This document shows, one piece after another, positions 18,650 through 26,379 of a DNA stretch of 64,000 nucleotides. The stretch lies in NCBI RefSeq assembly GCF_001297015.1, contig NZ_LIGE01000023.1:1-64000 (forward strand). Direction: 5' to 3'. The translations under genes were made by a program, and so were the position numbers. This DNA comes from Pseudomonas sp. RIT-PI-r (GTDB lineage Bacteria > Pseudomonadota > Gammaproteobacteria > Pseudomonadales > Pseudomonadaceae). Position 1 is the first letter of the stretch, and each line of letters starts with the position of its first letter. Under the pieces are notes generated by a model. The model was not told the origin of the DNA. It searched no databases and saw nothing but the letters and a program-made list of their open reading frames with translations.

Positions 18650-19948
18650 TTAGAGGGTTTTTTCGAAGATCTTCGAGTTACGCTGATAGTTGTACAGCGA
18701 CGCCCGCGCCGCTGGCAGGCGCTCGACACTGCTTGGCTCGAACCCACGCTCGCGGAACCAGTGCGCAGTACGCGTGGTGAGCACGAACAAGGTTTTCAAG
18801 CCCTGCGCCCGTGCACGGGTTTCGATGCGTTCCAGCAGTTCATCGCCGCGACCGCCATGGCGATACTCCGGATTCACCGCCAGGCATGCCAGCTCACCGG
18901 CATCGGAATCGGCAATCTGATACAGCGCCGCGCAGGCGATGATCATGCCTTCACGCTCGACCACGCTGAACTGCTCGATCTCGCGCTCCAGCACTTCGCG
19001 CGAACGACGCACCAGAATCCCCTGCTCTTCCAGCGGGCTGATCAGGTCGAGCAAGCCGCCGACGTCTTCAATCGCCGCCTCGCGGACCAATTCGAATTGT
19101 TCTTGCGCCACCAACGTACCGCCACCGTCACGGGTGAACAGCTCGGTCAGCAGCGCGCCGTCTTCGGCGTAACTGACGATATGGCTGCGCGCCACGCCGC
19201 CACGGCAAGCTTCGGCTGCAGCATCGAGCAATTCCGCCTGATAGTTGCTGCCCAAGCGCTGCAAATGCGCCGGCACTTGTTGCGGACGCAGTTCGCGCAC
19301 CAGTTTGCCGTTCTCGTCGATCAGGCCGAGGTCGGCGCCGAACAGCAGCAGCTTGTCGGCGCCCAGATCGATGGCAGCGCGGGTGGCGACGTCTTCGCAG
19401 GCCAGGTTGAAGATCTCACCGGTCGGCGAGTAGCCCAACGGCGACAGCAGCACGATCGAGCGCTCGTCGAGCAAACGGTTGATGCCTTTGCGGTCGACCC
19501 GGCGCACTTCGCCGGTGTGGTGATAGTCGACGCCTTCCAGCACGCCGATCGGCCGCGCCGTGACGAGGTTGCCGCTGGCCACGCGCAGACGCGAGCCCTG
19601 CATCGGCGACGAGGCCATGTCCATCGACAGCCGCGCTTCGATGGCGATGCGCAGCTGACCAACCGCATCGATCACACATTCCAGCGTAGCGGCATCGGTG
19701 ATGCGCATGCCGTGGTGGTAATGCGGGGTCAGGCCACGAGCAGCGAGGCGGGTTTCGATCTGCGGGCGCGAACCGTGCACCAGCACCAAACGCACGCCAA
19801 GGCTGTGCAGCAGGACGATGTCGTGGACGATGTTGCCGAAATTCGGATGTTCGACGCCGTCGCCGGGCAGCATGACGACGAAGGTGCAGTCGCGGTGGGC
19901 ATTGATGTAAGGAGATGCGTGGCGAAGCCAATTGACGTATTCGGGCAT
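18650..19948 (-). CDS. argA: N-acetylglutamate synthase ArgA
   Basis: Makes N-acetylglutamate from glutamate and acetyl-CoA, the first step of arginine synthesis. The 432 residues combine an N-terminal amino-acid-kinase-like domain (LVLVHGSRPQIETRL, about 55-70) and a C-terminal GNAT acetyltransferase domain (ACLAVNPEYRHGGRGDELL, where the RxxGxG-type acetyl-CoA loop is seen). The size matches classical two-domain ArgA. The argE gene lies upstream in the same direction after a REP-containing gap, a neighbourhood conserved in P. aeruginosa. The start at 19948 gives the expected MPEYVNWLRHASPYI. Confidence 0.95.
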   Translation of the reverse strand: MPEYVNWLRHASPYINAHRDCTFVVMLPGDGVEHPNFGNIVHDIVLLHSLGVRLVLVHGSRPQIETRLAARGLTPHYHHGMRITDAATLECVIDAVGQLRIAIEARLSMDMASSPMQGSRLRVASGNLVTARPIGVLEGVDYHHTGEVRRVDRKGINRLLDERSIVLLSPLGYSPTGEIFNLACEDVATRAAIDLGADKLLLFGADLGLIDENGKLVRELRPQQVPAHLQRLGSNYQAELLDAAAEACRGGVARSHIVSYAEDGALLTELFTRDGGGTLVAQEQFELVREAAIEDVGGLLDLISPLEEQGILVRRSREVLEREIEQFSVVEREGMIIACAALYQIADSDAGELACLAVNPEYRHGGRGDELLERIETRARAQGLKTLFVLTTRTAHWFRERGFEPSSVERLPAARASLYNYQRNSKIFEKTL

Positions 19949-20098
19949 GAACCTGGGCCTGTAATAAATAGCAGCCTAAAAAGGGGCGAAACGGAAAACT
20001 CACAGCGGGCTGATGGTTATCGTCGGAACAGGCTTGGCGACACGCGCGCTCTCCTCATGAATACGGGTTGGATTCCCACTAATTTAACGACTTGCCCC

Positions 20099-20191
20099 TG
20101 TAGGAGCTGCCGCAGGCTCGGGCCGCGATCGGACGATCTTTTGATCTTCTGAAACAAAAGCAAAAGATCGCAGCCTTCGGCAGCTCCTACA
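20099..20191. repeat. REP pair, family B (TGTAGGAGCTGCCG...GATC), copy 1
   Basis: Facing units TGTAGGAGCTGCCGCAGGCT and AGCCTTCGGCAGCTCCTACA with GATCTTTTGATC between them. It fills part of the 253-bp gap between argE and argA. The rest of that gap shows no gene. Other family members lie at 41387 and 58314. Confidence 0.88.
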
Positions 20192-20201
20192 AGGGATGCG
20201 T

Positions 20202-21347
20202 TCAATTCTTCAGGCAGTAATGTTCAATCAGTTGCCGTAATAGATGCACGGTAGGCTGCAAACGTGACATTTCAAGGTATTCGCCGGGCTGATGCGCGCA
20301 GGCGATGTCGCCGGGGCCGAGCACGATGGTTTCGCAGCCAAGGCGCTGAAGATAGGGCGCTTCGGTGCCAAACGCTACTGCTTCGGCGCTGTGACCGGTG
20401 AGCTTTTCGGCGATGCGCACCAGTTCAGCGTCTTCGGCTTGCTCGAACGGCGGCACTTCCGGGAACAATGGTTTGTAGTCGATTTTCACCTGATGCCGCT
20501 CGGCCACCGGGTTGAGCTTGCGCAGAATCTCCGCGCGCAGGACTTTCGGGTCCATCCCCGGCAACGGCCGCAGGTCGAATTCCAGCGAGCACTGGCCGCA
20601 GATGCGGTTCGGGTTGTCACCGCCATGGATGCAACCGAAGTTCATCGTCGGTTGCGGCACGCTGAACTGCGGATTGTTGAATTCACGCTGCCACAGCAGG
20701 CGCAGGCCGCGCAGTTCGCCAATCGCATCGTGCATCGCTTCGAGGGCGCTATGACCCAGGCGCGGATCCGACGAATGGCCGCTCTGCCCGAGAATGTCGA
20801 TGCGCTCCATCATGATGCCTTTGTGCATGCGGATCGGCTTGAGCCCGGTCGGCTCGCCGATCACCGCCGCACGGCCCAGCGGACGCCCGGCCTCGGCCAG
20901 CGCGCGGGCGCCGGACATCGAGCTTTCTTCATCGCAGGTGGCGAGGATCAACAGCGGTTGCTTGAACGGTTGATCGAGCAGCGGCAACACCGCTTCGATG
21001 ATCAGCGCGAAAAAGCCTTTCATGTCGCAACTGCCCAGGCCGACCCAGCGGCCATCGACTTCGGTGAGCTTCAGCGGGTCGGTCTGCCACAACGCATCGT
21101 CGTACGGCACCGTGTCGCTGTGCCCGGCCAGCACCAGCCCGCCGGGGCCGCTGCCGAAACTGGCAAGCAGGTTGAATTTGCCGGGGCTGACCTGCTGGAT
21201 ATCGCAGCTGAAACCCAGATCGCCCAGCCAACCGGCGAGCAAATCGATCACCGCCCGATTGGATTGATCTAGGTTCGGTTGGGTACAGCTGACCGACGGC
21301 GCGGCGATCAGCGCCGCGAACTGGTCTTGCATGGACGGCAAAGGCAT
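20202..21347 (-). CDS. argE: N-acetylornithine deacetylase ArgE
   Basis: A zinc-dependent M20-family hydrolase of 381 residues that removes acetate from N2-acetylornithine. Metal ligands are visible in VLAGHSDTVPYDDA (His, with the catalytic Asp), GLGSCDMKGFFAL (bridging Asp) and ILATCDEESSMSGA (the Glu pair); the dimerisation-domain histidine lies in LGQSGHSSDPRLG. The ATG at 21347 is chosen since GGAG precedes it by about ten bases; a TTG four codons earlier is possible. Many pseudomonads recycle acetyl groups through ArgJ, so ArgE may be auxiliary. Confidence 0.93.
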   Translation of the reverse strand: MPLPSMQDQFAALIAAPSVSCTQPNLDQSNRAVIDLLAGWLGDLGFSCDIQQVSPGKFNLLASFGSGPGGLVLAGHSDTVPYDDALWQTDPLKLTEVDGRWVGLGSCDMKGFFALIIEAVLPLLDQPFKQPLLILATCDEESSMSGARALAEAGRPLGRAAVIGEPTGLKPIRMHKGIMMERIDILGQSGHSSDPRLGHSALEAMHDAIGELRGLRLLWQREFNNPQFSVPQPTMNFGCIHGGDNPNRICGQCSLEFDLRPLPGMDPKVLRAEILRKLNPVAERHQVKIDYKPLFPEVPPFEQAEDAELVRIAEKLTGHSAEAVAFGTEAPYLQRLGCETIVLGPGDIACAHQPGEYLEMSRLQPTVHLLRQLIEHYCLKN

Positions 21348-21503
21348 CGCTGACTCCAACTCCCGATTTGAAGTCCATCATAGAACCATCCGGCGTCAGG
21401 AATAAACCGCCGCAGGGCGTAGGACGAATCAGTCCTGTACACTGCACGGCCTTGGCAGCCACATATTCCCCCGGCTGCGCTCCCGATCCTGGATTTTCCG
21501 GCC

Positions 21504-22874
21504 ATGCAGAAAGAAACCGAAATCAAACTCCGCGTCAGCCGCGAAACCCTCGCCGCCCTGCGCGAGCACCCGTTACTGAAGAAACGCAACAAAAGTGGCT
21601 GGGAACGCCGTGAGTTGATGAACCAGTACTTCGACACGCCCGAGCGCGATCTGGCCCAGGCGAAAGTCGCCCTGCGCCTGCGCAAGGACGGTGACGAAGT
21701 GATTCAGACCCTCAAGACCCGTGGCCAGAGCGTCGCCGGTCTGTCCGAGCGTAACGAATACGACTGGAAGTTGCCGAAAGCCAAGCTCGACGTGAAGAAA
21801 CTCGACGGCGAATGCTGGCCCGAGTCGCTGGCCGAGCTGGACAAGAAAACCCTGAAGCCGATCTTCACCACCGATTTCGTCCGCGAACGCGCCGAAATCG
21901 CCTGGGGCCGTGGCAAGACGAAAGTGGTCATCGAAGCCGCGCTGGACCTCGGTCACGTTGTGGTCGGCAAGCAGAAAGAAGAAATCTGCGAGCTGGAACT
22001 GGAATTGCGCGAAGGCGAGCCCGCCGCGCTGCTGGAGCTCGCCGCTGAACTGGCTGAAACCCTGGCACTGATGCCGTGCGACATCAGCAAGGCTGAGCGC
22101 GGCTATCGTCTGTACGACGCCAACAGCTACTCGCTGAGCCTGCCGGCGCCGGAGTTGACCGCAGAAACCCAGCTCGACGACGCCTTCGCCGCACTGAGCT
22201 GGCACTTGCTCGGCAGCAGTCAGCGTCTGGCGGAACAGTATCGTTTCAATGGTCACTGGCGCCTGTTGCTCGACTGGGTCGAGAATCTCGCGGAAATGCG
22301 CGCCCTGCTCAGCAGCCTCGGCCAGGCCGCACCGCGTCAGTCGACCCACGACTTGCGCGTTGCTCTGGATGCGTTGCTGGAAGACTGGCGCCCGCTGGTA
22401 CAGGCCGGTATCGAAGACGAAGACGTGCGCAAAGCTGCCCCAGAGCAGTTCCTCGAAGAACTCGAAGACCCGCGCTGGGGCCTGTTCTCGCTGAACACTT
22501 CGCGCTGGTTGCTGGCTCGCACCTGGACCGCCGAGCGCAACGTGCGTGGCAACCGTCAGGGCGGCGCGCAGTTGCACAGCTGGCTCCCGCGCACCTTGGG
22601 CGAAGAAGCGACGGCCCTGCAGTTGCAGCGTTATCAGCAGCAGCCGGAAGATCTGGCCGAACAACTGCCGCGTATCGAGCGCATTCAGGTCTGGCTGCAT
22701 CACGCCCGTAACGTGCTGGAGATCCCGGAAATGGATCGTCTGTACGGTGAACTGAACAAGCTGGCGCAACTGGCCAACGAGCCGACGATCACTGACGAAC
22801 TGCTCGACGCACGCAAGCAGCAGGCGATTGCGGTTTACCAGAATCGCGCGTGGAAAATGCTCCTGCGCATGTAA
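21504..22874 (+). CDS. CYTH-CHAD domain protein (inorganic triphosphatase, YgiF-like)
   Basis: 456 residues. The N-terminal CYTH tunnel domain starts with the hallmark ExExK motif (E4-T-E-I-K8), followed by MNQYFDTPERDL and LRLRKDGDEVIQTLKTRG, and later VIEAALDLGHV and CELELELREG. The second half is a helical CHAD domain with the partly conserved THDLRVALDALL, normally a polyphosphate- or phosphate-binding module. E. coli YgiF hydrolyses inorganic triphosphate, and the same is expected here. It is transcribed away from argE. A function linked to polyphosphate is attractive given ppx and ppk in the same window, but they are 34 kb away. Confidence 0.9.
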   Translation: MQKETEIKLRVSRETLAALREHPLLKKRNKSGWERRELMNQYFDTPERDLAQAKVALRLRKDGDEVIQTLKTRGQSVAGLSERNEYDWKLPKAKLDVKKLDGECWPESLAELDKKTLKPIFTTDFVRERAEIAWGRGKTKVVIEAALDLGHVVVGKQKEEICELELELREGEPAALLELAAELAETLALMPCDISKAERGYRLYDANSYSLSLPAPELTAETQLDDAFAALSWHLLGSSQRLAEQYRFNGHWRLLLDWVENLAEMRALLSSLGQAAPRQSTHDLRVALDALLEDWRPLVQAGIEDEDVRKAAPEQFLEELEDPRWGLFSLNTSRWLLARTWTAERNVRGNRQGGAQLHSWLPRTLGEEATALQLQRYQQQPEDLAEQLPRIERIQVWLHHARNVLEIPEMDRLYGELNKLAQLANEPTITDELLDARKQQAIAVYQNRAWKMLLRM

Positions 22875-22886
22875 CACCTCTGTGAT

Positions 22887-22992
22887 GATCGTTCCCATGC
22901 TCTGCGTGGGAATGCAGCCCGGGACGCTCCGCGTCCCAAAGCGGACGCAGAGCGTCCATTGAGGCATTCCCACGCGGAGCGTGGGAACGATC
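22887..22992. repeat. Family D intergenic repeat, copy 3
   Basis: Composite palindrome as at 9747, starting GATCGTTCCCATGCTCTGCG and ending GTGGGAACGATC. It occupies the convergent gap between the CYTH gene and the Lrp-type regulator, four bases from the latter's stop codon. Confidence 0.9.
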
Positions 22993-22996
22993 AGGG

Positions 22997-23461
22997 TCAG
23001 ACCGGGAGACTGGTGGTGGATTTGATCTCCGACAGCGCCACAATCGAATTCACTTCCTGAATCCCCGGCACCAGCGACAGTTTCTCGAAGAAGAACCGTT
23101 CATACGCCTCAATGTCCGCCGCGACAATCCGCAACAAAAAATCCACCGCGCCCATCAGCACGTAACACTCCAGCACCTCCGGAAACCCGCGAATCGCTTC
23201 GGTGAACTCGGTGAAGTTCGAACGCCCATGCGCGTTGAGTTTGATCTCGGCAAAGATCTGCGTGTTGAGGCCAATCTTCTTGCGATCAAGCAAGGTCACC
23301 TGAACGCGAATGATCCCCTCCTCCTTCATCCGCTGAATCCGCCGCCAGCACGGCGATTGCGACAGGCCCACCTGCTCGGCGATCTGTGCGCTGGACAGCG
23401 AAGCGTCCTCTTGCAGCAAGGCGAGAATCTTGCGGTCGTAGCTGTCCAGCTCGCTGTGCAT
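22997..23461 (-). CDS. Lrp/AsnC-family transcriptional regulator
   Basis: A 154-residue feast/famine regulator. The helix-turn-helix is in DRKILALLQEDASLSSAQ and VGLSQSPCWRRIQRMKEEG, and the RAM (ACT-like) ligand domain follows, with FPEVLECYVLMGAVDFLLRI. The ATG at 23461 with AGAGG upstream gives the standard length; an upstream start would add 18 unsupported residues. It faces an ACT-domain gene across 126 bp, so that gene is a candidate target, perhaps with autoregulation. The ligand is unknown. Confidence 0.9.
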   Translation of the reverse strand: MHSELDSYDRKILALLQEDASLSSAQIAEQVGLSQSPCWRRIQRMKEEGIIRVQVTLLDRKKIGLNTQIFAEIKLNAHGRSNFTEFTEAIRGFPEVLECYVLMGAVDFLLRIVAADIEAYERFFFEKLSLVPGIQEVNSIVALSEIKSTTSLPV

Positions 23462-23563
23462 ATAAAAACCTCTAATGGAATATTCTGCGAATTGATCCAG
23501 TCGATCATTCGCCAATAACGCCGATCATAGCCAAGAAATACCCCGCACCTAATGTAAAAATTC

Positions 23564-23585
23564 CTCCAGAGATTTTGGAGACTCC
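23564..23585 (+). promoter_or_regulatory. Hairpins around the ribosome binding site of the ACT-domain gene
   Basis: CTCCA (23564-23568) can pair with TGGAG (23576-23580), and the same GGAG (the ribosome binding site) can instead pair with CTCC at 23582-23585. The two alternatives compete for the ribosome binding site three bases before the start codon. Confidence 0.4.
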
Positions 23586-23587
23586 TC

Positions 23588-23926
23588 ATGCCGCACCTCG
23601 AAGCCGTCACCACCACGCCCACCCGCGCCGACGTCTGGAACGTCAGCAACGCCCATTGCCTGGCGCAGTATCAAATCCTCGCCGAGGCTGAGCCGGATCT
23701 GCTGGTGCGCGTGCTCAATCTGTTCGCCTTGCAATTCCTTACACCCGAGCAGGTCAACGTGCAGCGGATGGACGACGTGATGTCGATCGACCTGGTCATG
23801 GGCGGTTTGAGCTGGCATCGCGCACAAGTGATCGCGGAAAAACTTCGTAACCTGATCAGTGTTTGCTCGGTGAACCTGCAAAACGCCGACAGCGCTTGGG
23901 ACGCCCCTGCGCAAGCCGCTGGCTGA
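23588..23926 (+). CDS. Small ACT-domain protein
   Basis: 112 residues. The central part YQILAEAEPDLLVRVLNLFALQ, then a middle strand, then the helix ending AEKLRNLISVCSVNLQNA, has the beta-alpha-beta-beta-alpha-beta order of an ACT domain and resembles the small regulatory subunit of acetolactate synthase (IlvH/IlvM). No catalytic partner is adjacent. An Lrp/AsnC regulator lies opposite. It may bind an amino acid and act on a partner enzyme. The N-terminal 25 residues show no known motif. The function is not established. Confidence 0.7.
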   Translation: MPHLEAVTTTPTRADVWNVSNAHCLAQYQILAEAEPDLLVRVLNLFALQFLTPEQVNVQRMDDVMSIDLVMGGLSWHRAQVIAEKLRNLISVCSVNLQNADSAWDAPAQAAG

Positions 23927-24018
23927 CAAATCCGGCAACGCCTTCGTCGGGTAGTGGCCCAACGGTCAGCGGGGCCGCGACTATCCTTTTGCGCACTGTC
24001 GCTCAAAAGGAAGCCCGC

Positions 24019-25803
24019 ATGTCCGTTCAACTCGCCACTCAGGACCGCTGGCTGGAACTCAATGATGTGTTGCGTGAACTGGTCGCCCAAGGCTTTATCG
24101 GCCAGGACGCTGCAGAGCAGGCGCTGAATGCTCGCCGCCGCCACGCCGCCCATGGCCAGATGCACCCGCTGGAATTCATCGCCAGCCAGCAGCTCGACGA
24201 CCTCAGCCGTCCGGGCAAACACCTCGACCTGGAAAGCCTGACCCTGTGGCTGGCGCAGCAGGCCGGCCAGCCGTATTTGCGTATCGACCCGTTGAAAATC
24301 AACGTCGCCGCAATCACCCCGCTGATGTCTTACGCCTTCGCGCAACGGCACAGGATTCTCGCGATAGCGGTTGACCGCGATTCGGTGACCGTGGCCAGTG
24401 CCCAGCCCTACGTCACCGCTTGGGAAGCCGATCTGACTCACGTGTTGAAACTGCCGATCAAACGGGTTGTGGCCAACCCGGCGGATATCCAGCGTTTCAG
24501 CGTCGAGTTTTTCCGCCTGGCAAAATCGGTCAGCGGCGCCAGCAGTGCCGACGCCCAGGGCGGCAACCTCGGCAACTTCGAACAACTGCTTAACCTCGGC
24601 GCCAGCGATCAGGAGCCAGATGCCAACGACGCGCACATCGTCAATATCGTCGACTGGCTGTTCCAGTACGCCTTCCAGCAACGCGCCAGCGATATCCACA
24701 TCGAACCACGGCGCGAGCAAGGCACGGTGCGGTTTCGTATCGACGGCGTGCTGCACAACGTTTATCAATTCCCGCCGCAGGTGACCATGGCGATTGTCAG
24801 TCGCCTGAAAAGCCTCGGCCGAATGAATGTCGCCGAGAAGCGCAAACCCCAGGACGGCCGGGTCAAAACCAAGACTCCAGACGGCGGCGAAGTCGAGCTG
24901 CGCCTGTCGACGTTGCCCACTGCGTTCGGCGAAAAAATGGTCATGCGGATTTTCGATCCGGACGTGCTGCTCAAGGATTTCGACCAACTGGGTTTCAGCG
25001 CCGATGACCTGCGGCGCTGGCAGGACATGACCCGTCAGCCCAACGGCATCATTCTGGTCACCGGGCCAACCGGTTCGGGTAAAACCACCACGCTGTACAC
25101 CACGCTGAAAAAACTGGCGACGCCAGAAGTGAACCTCTGCACGATCGAAGACCCGATCGAAATGGTCGAGCCGGCGTTCAACCAGATGCAGGTGCAGCAC
25201 AACATCGACCTGAGCTTCGCCGCCGGCGTGCGTGCGTTGATGCGGCAAGACCCGGACATCATCATGATCGGCGAGATCCGCGACCTCGAAACCGCCGAAA
25301 TGGCCATTCAGGCCGCGCTCACCGGGCACTTGGTGCTGTCGACTTTGCACACCAACGACGCCCCCAGTGCGATCAGTCGCCTGCTCGAACTCGGCGTACC
25401 GCATTACCTGATCAAGGCCACCGTGCTCGGGGTCATGGCTCAGCGTCTGGTGCGCACCCTGTGTCCGTACTGCAAGGCACCGTTGAATCTCGAAGAGCCA
25501 GACTGGCAAACCTTGACCCGCCCTTGGCAGGCACCGCTGCCGAGCAATGCGCAACGCGCCATAGGCTGCCTCGAATGCCGCGACACCGGCTATCACGGCC
25601 GCGCCGGGGTCTATGAAATCATGCAACTGAGCGACAGCCTCAAGGCGTTCATCACCCCGGACACCGATCTCACGGCAATCCGCCGCCAGGCGTTCAAGGA
25701 AGGCATGCGCAGCCTGCGCCTGTCCGGTGCGCAGAAAGTCGCGGCTGGGCTGACGACGGTTGAGGAGGTGCTGCGGGTGACGCCGCAGAGTGAGCTGAAA
25801 TAG
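24019..25803 (+). CDS. Orphan GspE/PilB-family secretion ATPase
   Basis: A 594-residue hexameric ATPase of the type II secretion/type IV pilus class. An N-terminal MshEN/T2SSE-N-like domain (about 1-180) is followed by the ATPase core: Walker A GPTGSGKTT (349-357), Asp box CTIEDPIEMVEPAF, Walker B DPDIIMIGEIRDLETAEMA and a His box near LSTLHTNDAPSAISRLLELG. A zinc tetracysteine is C482/C485 with C517/C520. The ATG at 24019 is chosen by length and domain start. No inner-membrane PilC/GspF, secretin or pseudopilin gene is nearby. The equivalent stands alone at the same place in P. aeruginosa. Its machine is unknown. Confidence 0.88.
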   Translation: MSVQLATQDRWLELNDVLRELVAQGFIGQDAAEQALNARRRHAAHGQMHPLEFIASQQLDDLSRPGKHLDLESLTLWLAQQAGQPYLRIDPLKINVAAITPLMSYAFAQRHRILAIAVDRDSVTVASAQPYVTAWEADLTHVLKLPIKRVVANPADIQRFSVEFFRLAKSVSGASSADAQGGNLGNFEQLLNLGASDQEPDANDAHIVNIVDWLFQYAFQQRASDIHIEPRREQGTVRFRIDGVLHNVYQFPPQVTMAIVSRLKSLGRMNVAEKRKPQDGRVKTKTPDGGEVELRLSTLPTAFGEKMVMRIFDPDVLLKDFDQLGFSADDLRRWQDMTRQPNGIILVTGPTGSGKTTTLYTTLKKLATPEVNLCTIEDPIEMVEPAFNQMQVQHNIDLSFAAGVRALMRQDPDIIMIGEIRDLETAEMAIQAALTGHLVLSTLHTNDAPSAISRLLELGVPHYLIKATVLGVMAQRLVRTLCPYCKAPLNLEEPDWQTLTRPWQAPLPSNAQRAIGCLECRDTGYHGRAGVYEIMQLSDSLKAFITPDTDLTAIRRQAFKEGMRSLRLSGAQKVAAGLTTVEEVLRVTPQSELK

Positions 25804-25872
25804 CTCGTCACGGAACTGGATCGGGGGATTGGCAATCCAACGCCACAGTTAACCCCCAGGAGTCATCTCATC

Positions 25873-26190
25873 ATGCGTCTCAAACTTGCTGTCGCCACAC
25901 TGGCCTTGCTGTCCCTTCCCGTTGGTTCGGCCATGGCGGACAGCTTTTGGCGTAACGTCATCTCGTCCGGTGCCACCACCGGTTCGACCTACCTGACCTT
26001 CAAGGATCACAAGCTGATCATCGCTGCCCAGGACGACGCCGGCAGTTTCGTCGCCAGTGACGGCGGCATTCGTGGGCCGTATCTGGAAGCAGCGATGCAG
26101 AAAGTCCGCGCCGACAATCCGGGCCTGCAGGCGACGGATATGGAATTGGCCAATGCGATTCTGGCGAAGAACGCCGTGGCTTCCGAGTAA
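25873..26190 (+). CDS. Exported small protein, DUF2388 family
   Basis: 105 residues with a clear signal peptide (MRLKLAVATLALLSLPVGSA, cleavage near AMA-DS). The mature domain of about 80 residues contains NVISSGATTGSTYLTF, DDAGSFVASDGGIRGPYLEAA and LANAILAKNAVAS, which I recognise as the DUF2388 family found mostly in Pseudomonas. No function is known. It follows the secretion ATPase in the same direction and has its own ribosome binding site (CCAGGAG). A strong terminator follows. Confidence 0.8.
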   Translation: MRLKLAVATLALLSLPVGSAMADSFWRNVISSGATTGSTYLTFKDHKLIIAAQDDAGSFVASDGGIRGPYLEAAMQKVRADNPGLQATDMELANAILAKNAVASE

Positions 26191-26207
26191 GCCTTTCGCC
26201 GAAGCAC

Positions 26208-26237
26208 AAATGCCGCTCATATGAGCGGCATTTTTTT
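26208..26237 (+). terminator. Rho-independent terminator after the DUF2388 gene
   Basis: AAATGCCGCTCAT pairs with ATGAGCGGCATTT, followed by seven T. Confidence 0.92.
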
Positions 26238-26266
26238 GCCCGGATTTCAGATTCACCACAATCCCT

Positions 26267-26356
26267 TGTAGGAGTGAGCCTGCTCGCGATAGCGGTGAAT
26301 CAGTCACCGGAGAATTTGCCTGATACACCGCTATCGCGAGCAGGCTCACTCCTACA
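26267..26356. repeat. REP pair, family A, copy 2
   Basis: TGTAGGAGTGAGCCTGCTCG at the left and its reverse complement at the right, with CGATAGCGG/CCGCTATCG extending the stems. It lies between the DUF2388 terminator and the gcvP stop. Confidence 0.9.
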
Positions 26357-26379
26357 GGGGAACTGTGTAAACCTGAGTA

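Noticed and set aside
20017..20205. A 62-codon minus-strand frame between argE and argA
   Set aside because: More than half of it is the REP pair; no ribosome binding site or conserved sequence.
23671..25626. A 651-codon frame on the minus strand opposite the secretion ATPase
   Set aside because: It mirrors the codon phase of the plus-strand gene, which has all family motifs. The antisense translation has no recognisable domain and crosses two real genes.
23588..26190. Possible small secretion system made of the ACT protein, ATPase and exported DUF2388 protein
   Set aside because: The three genes have separate ribosome binding sites and no platform, pseudopilin or secretin; adjacency alone does not support a system.
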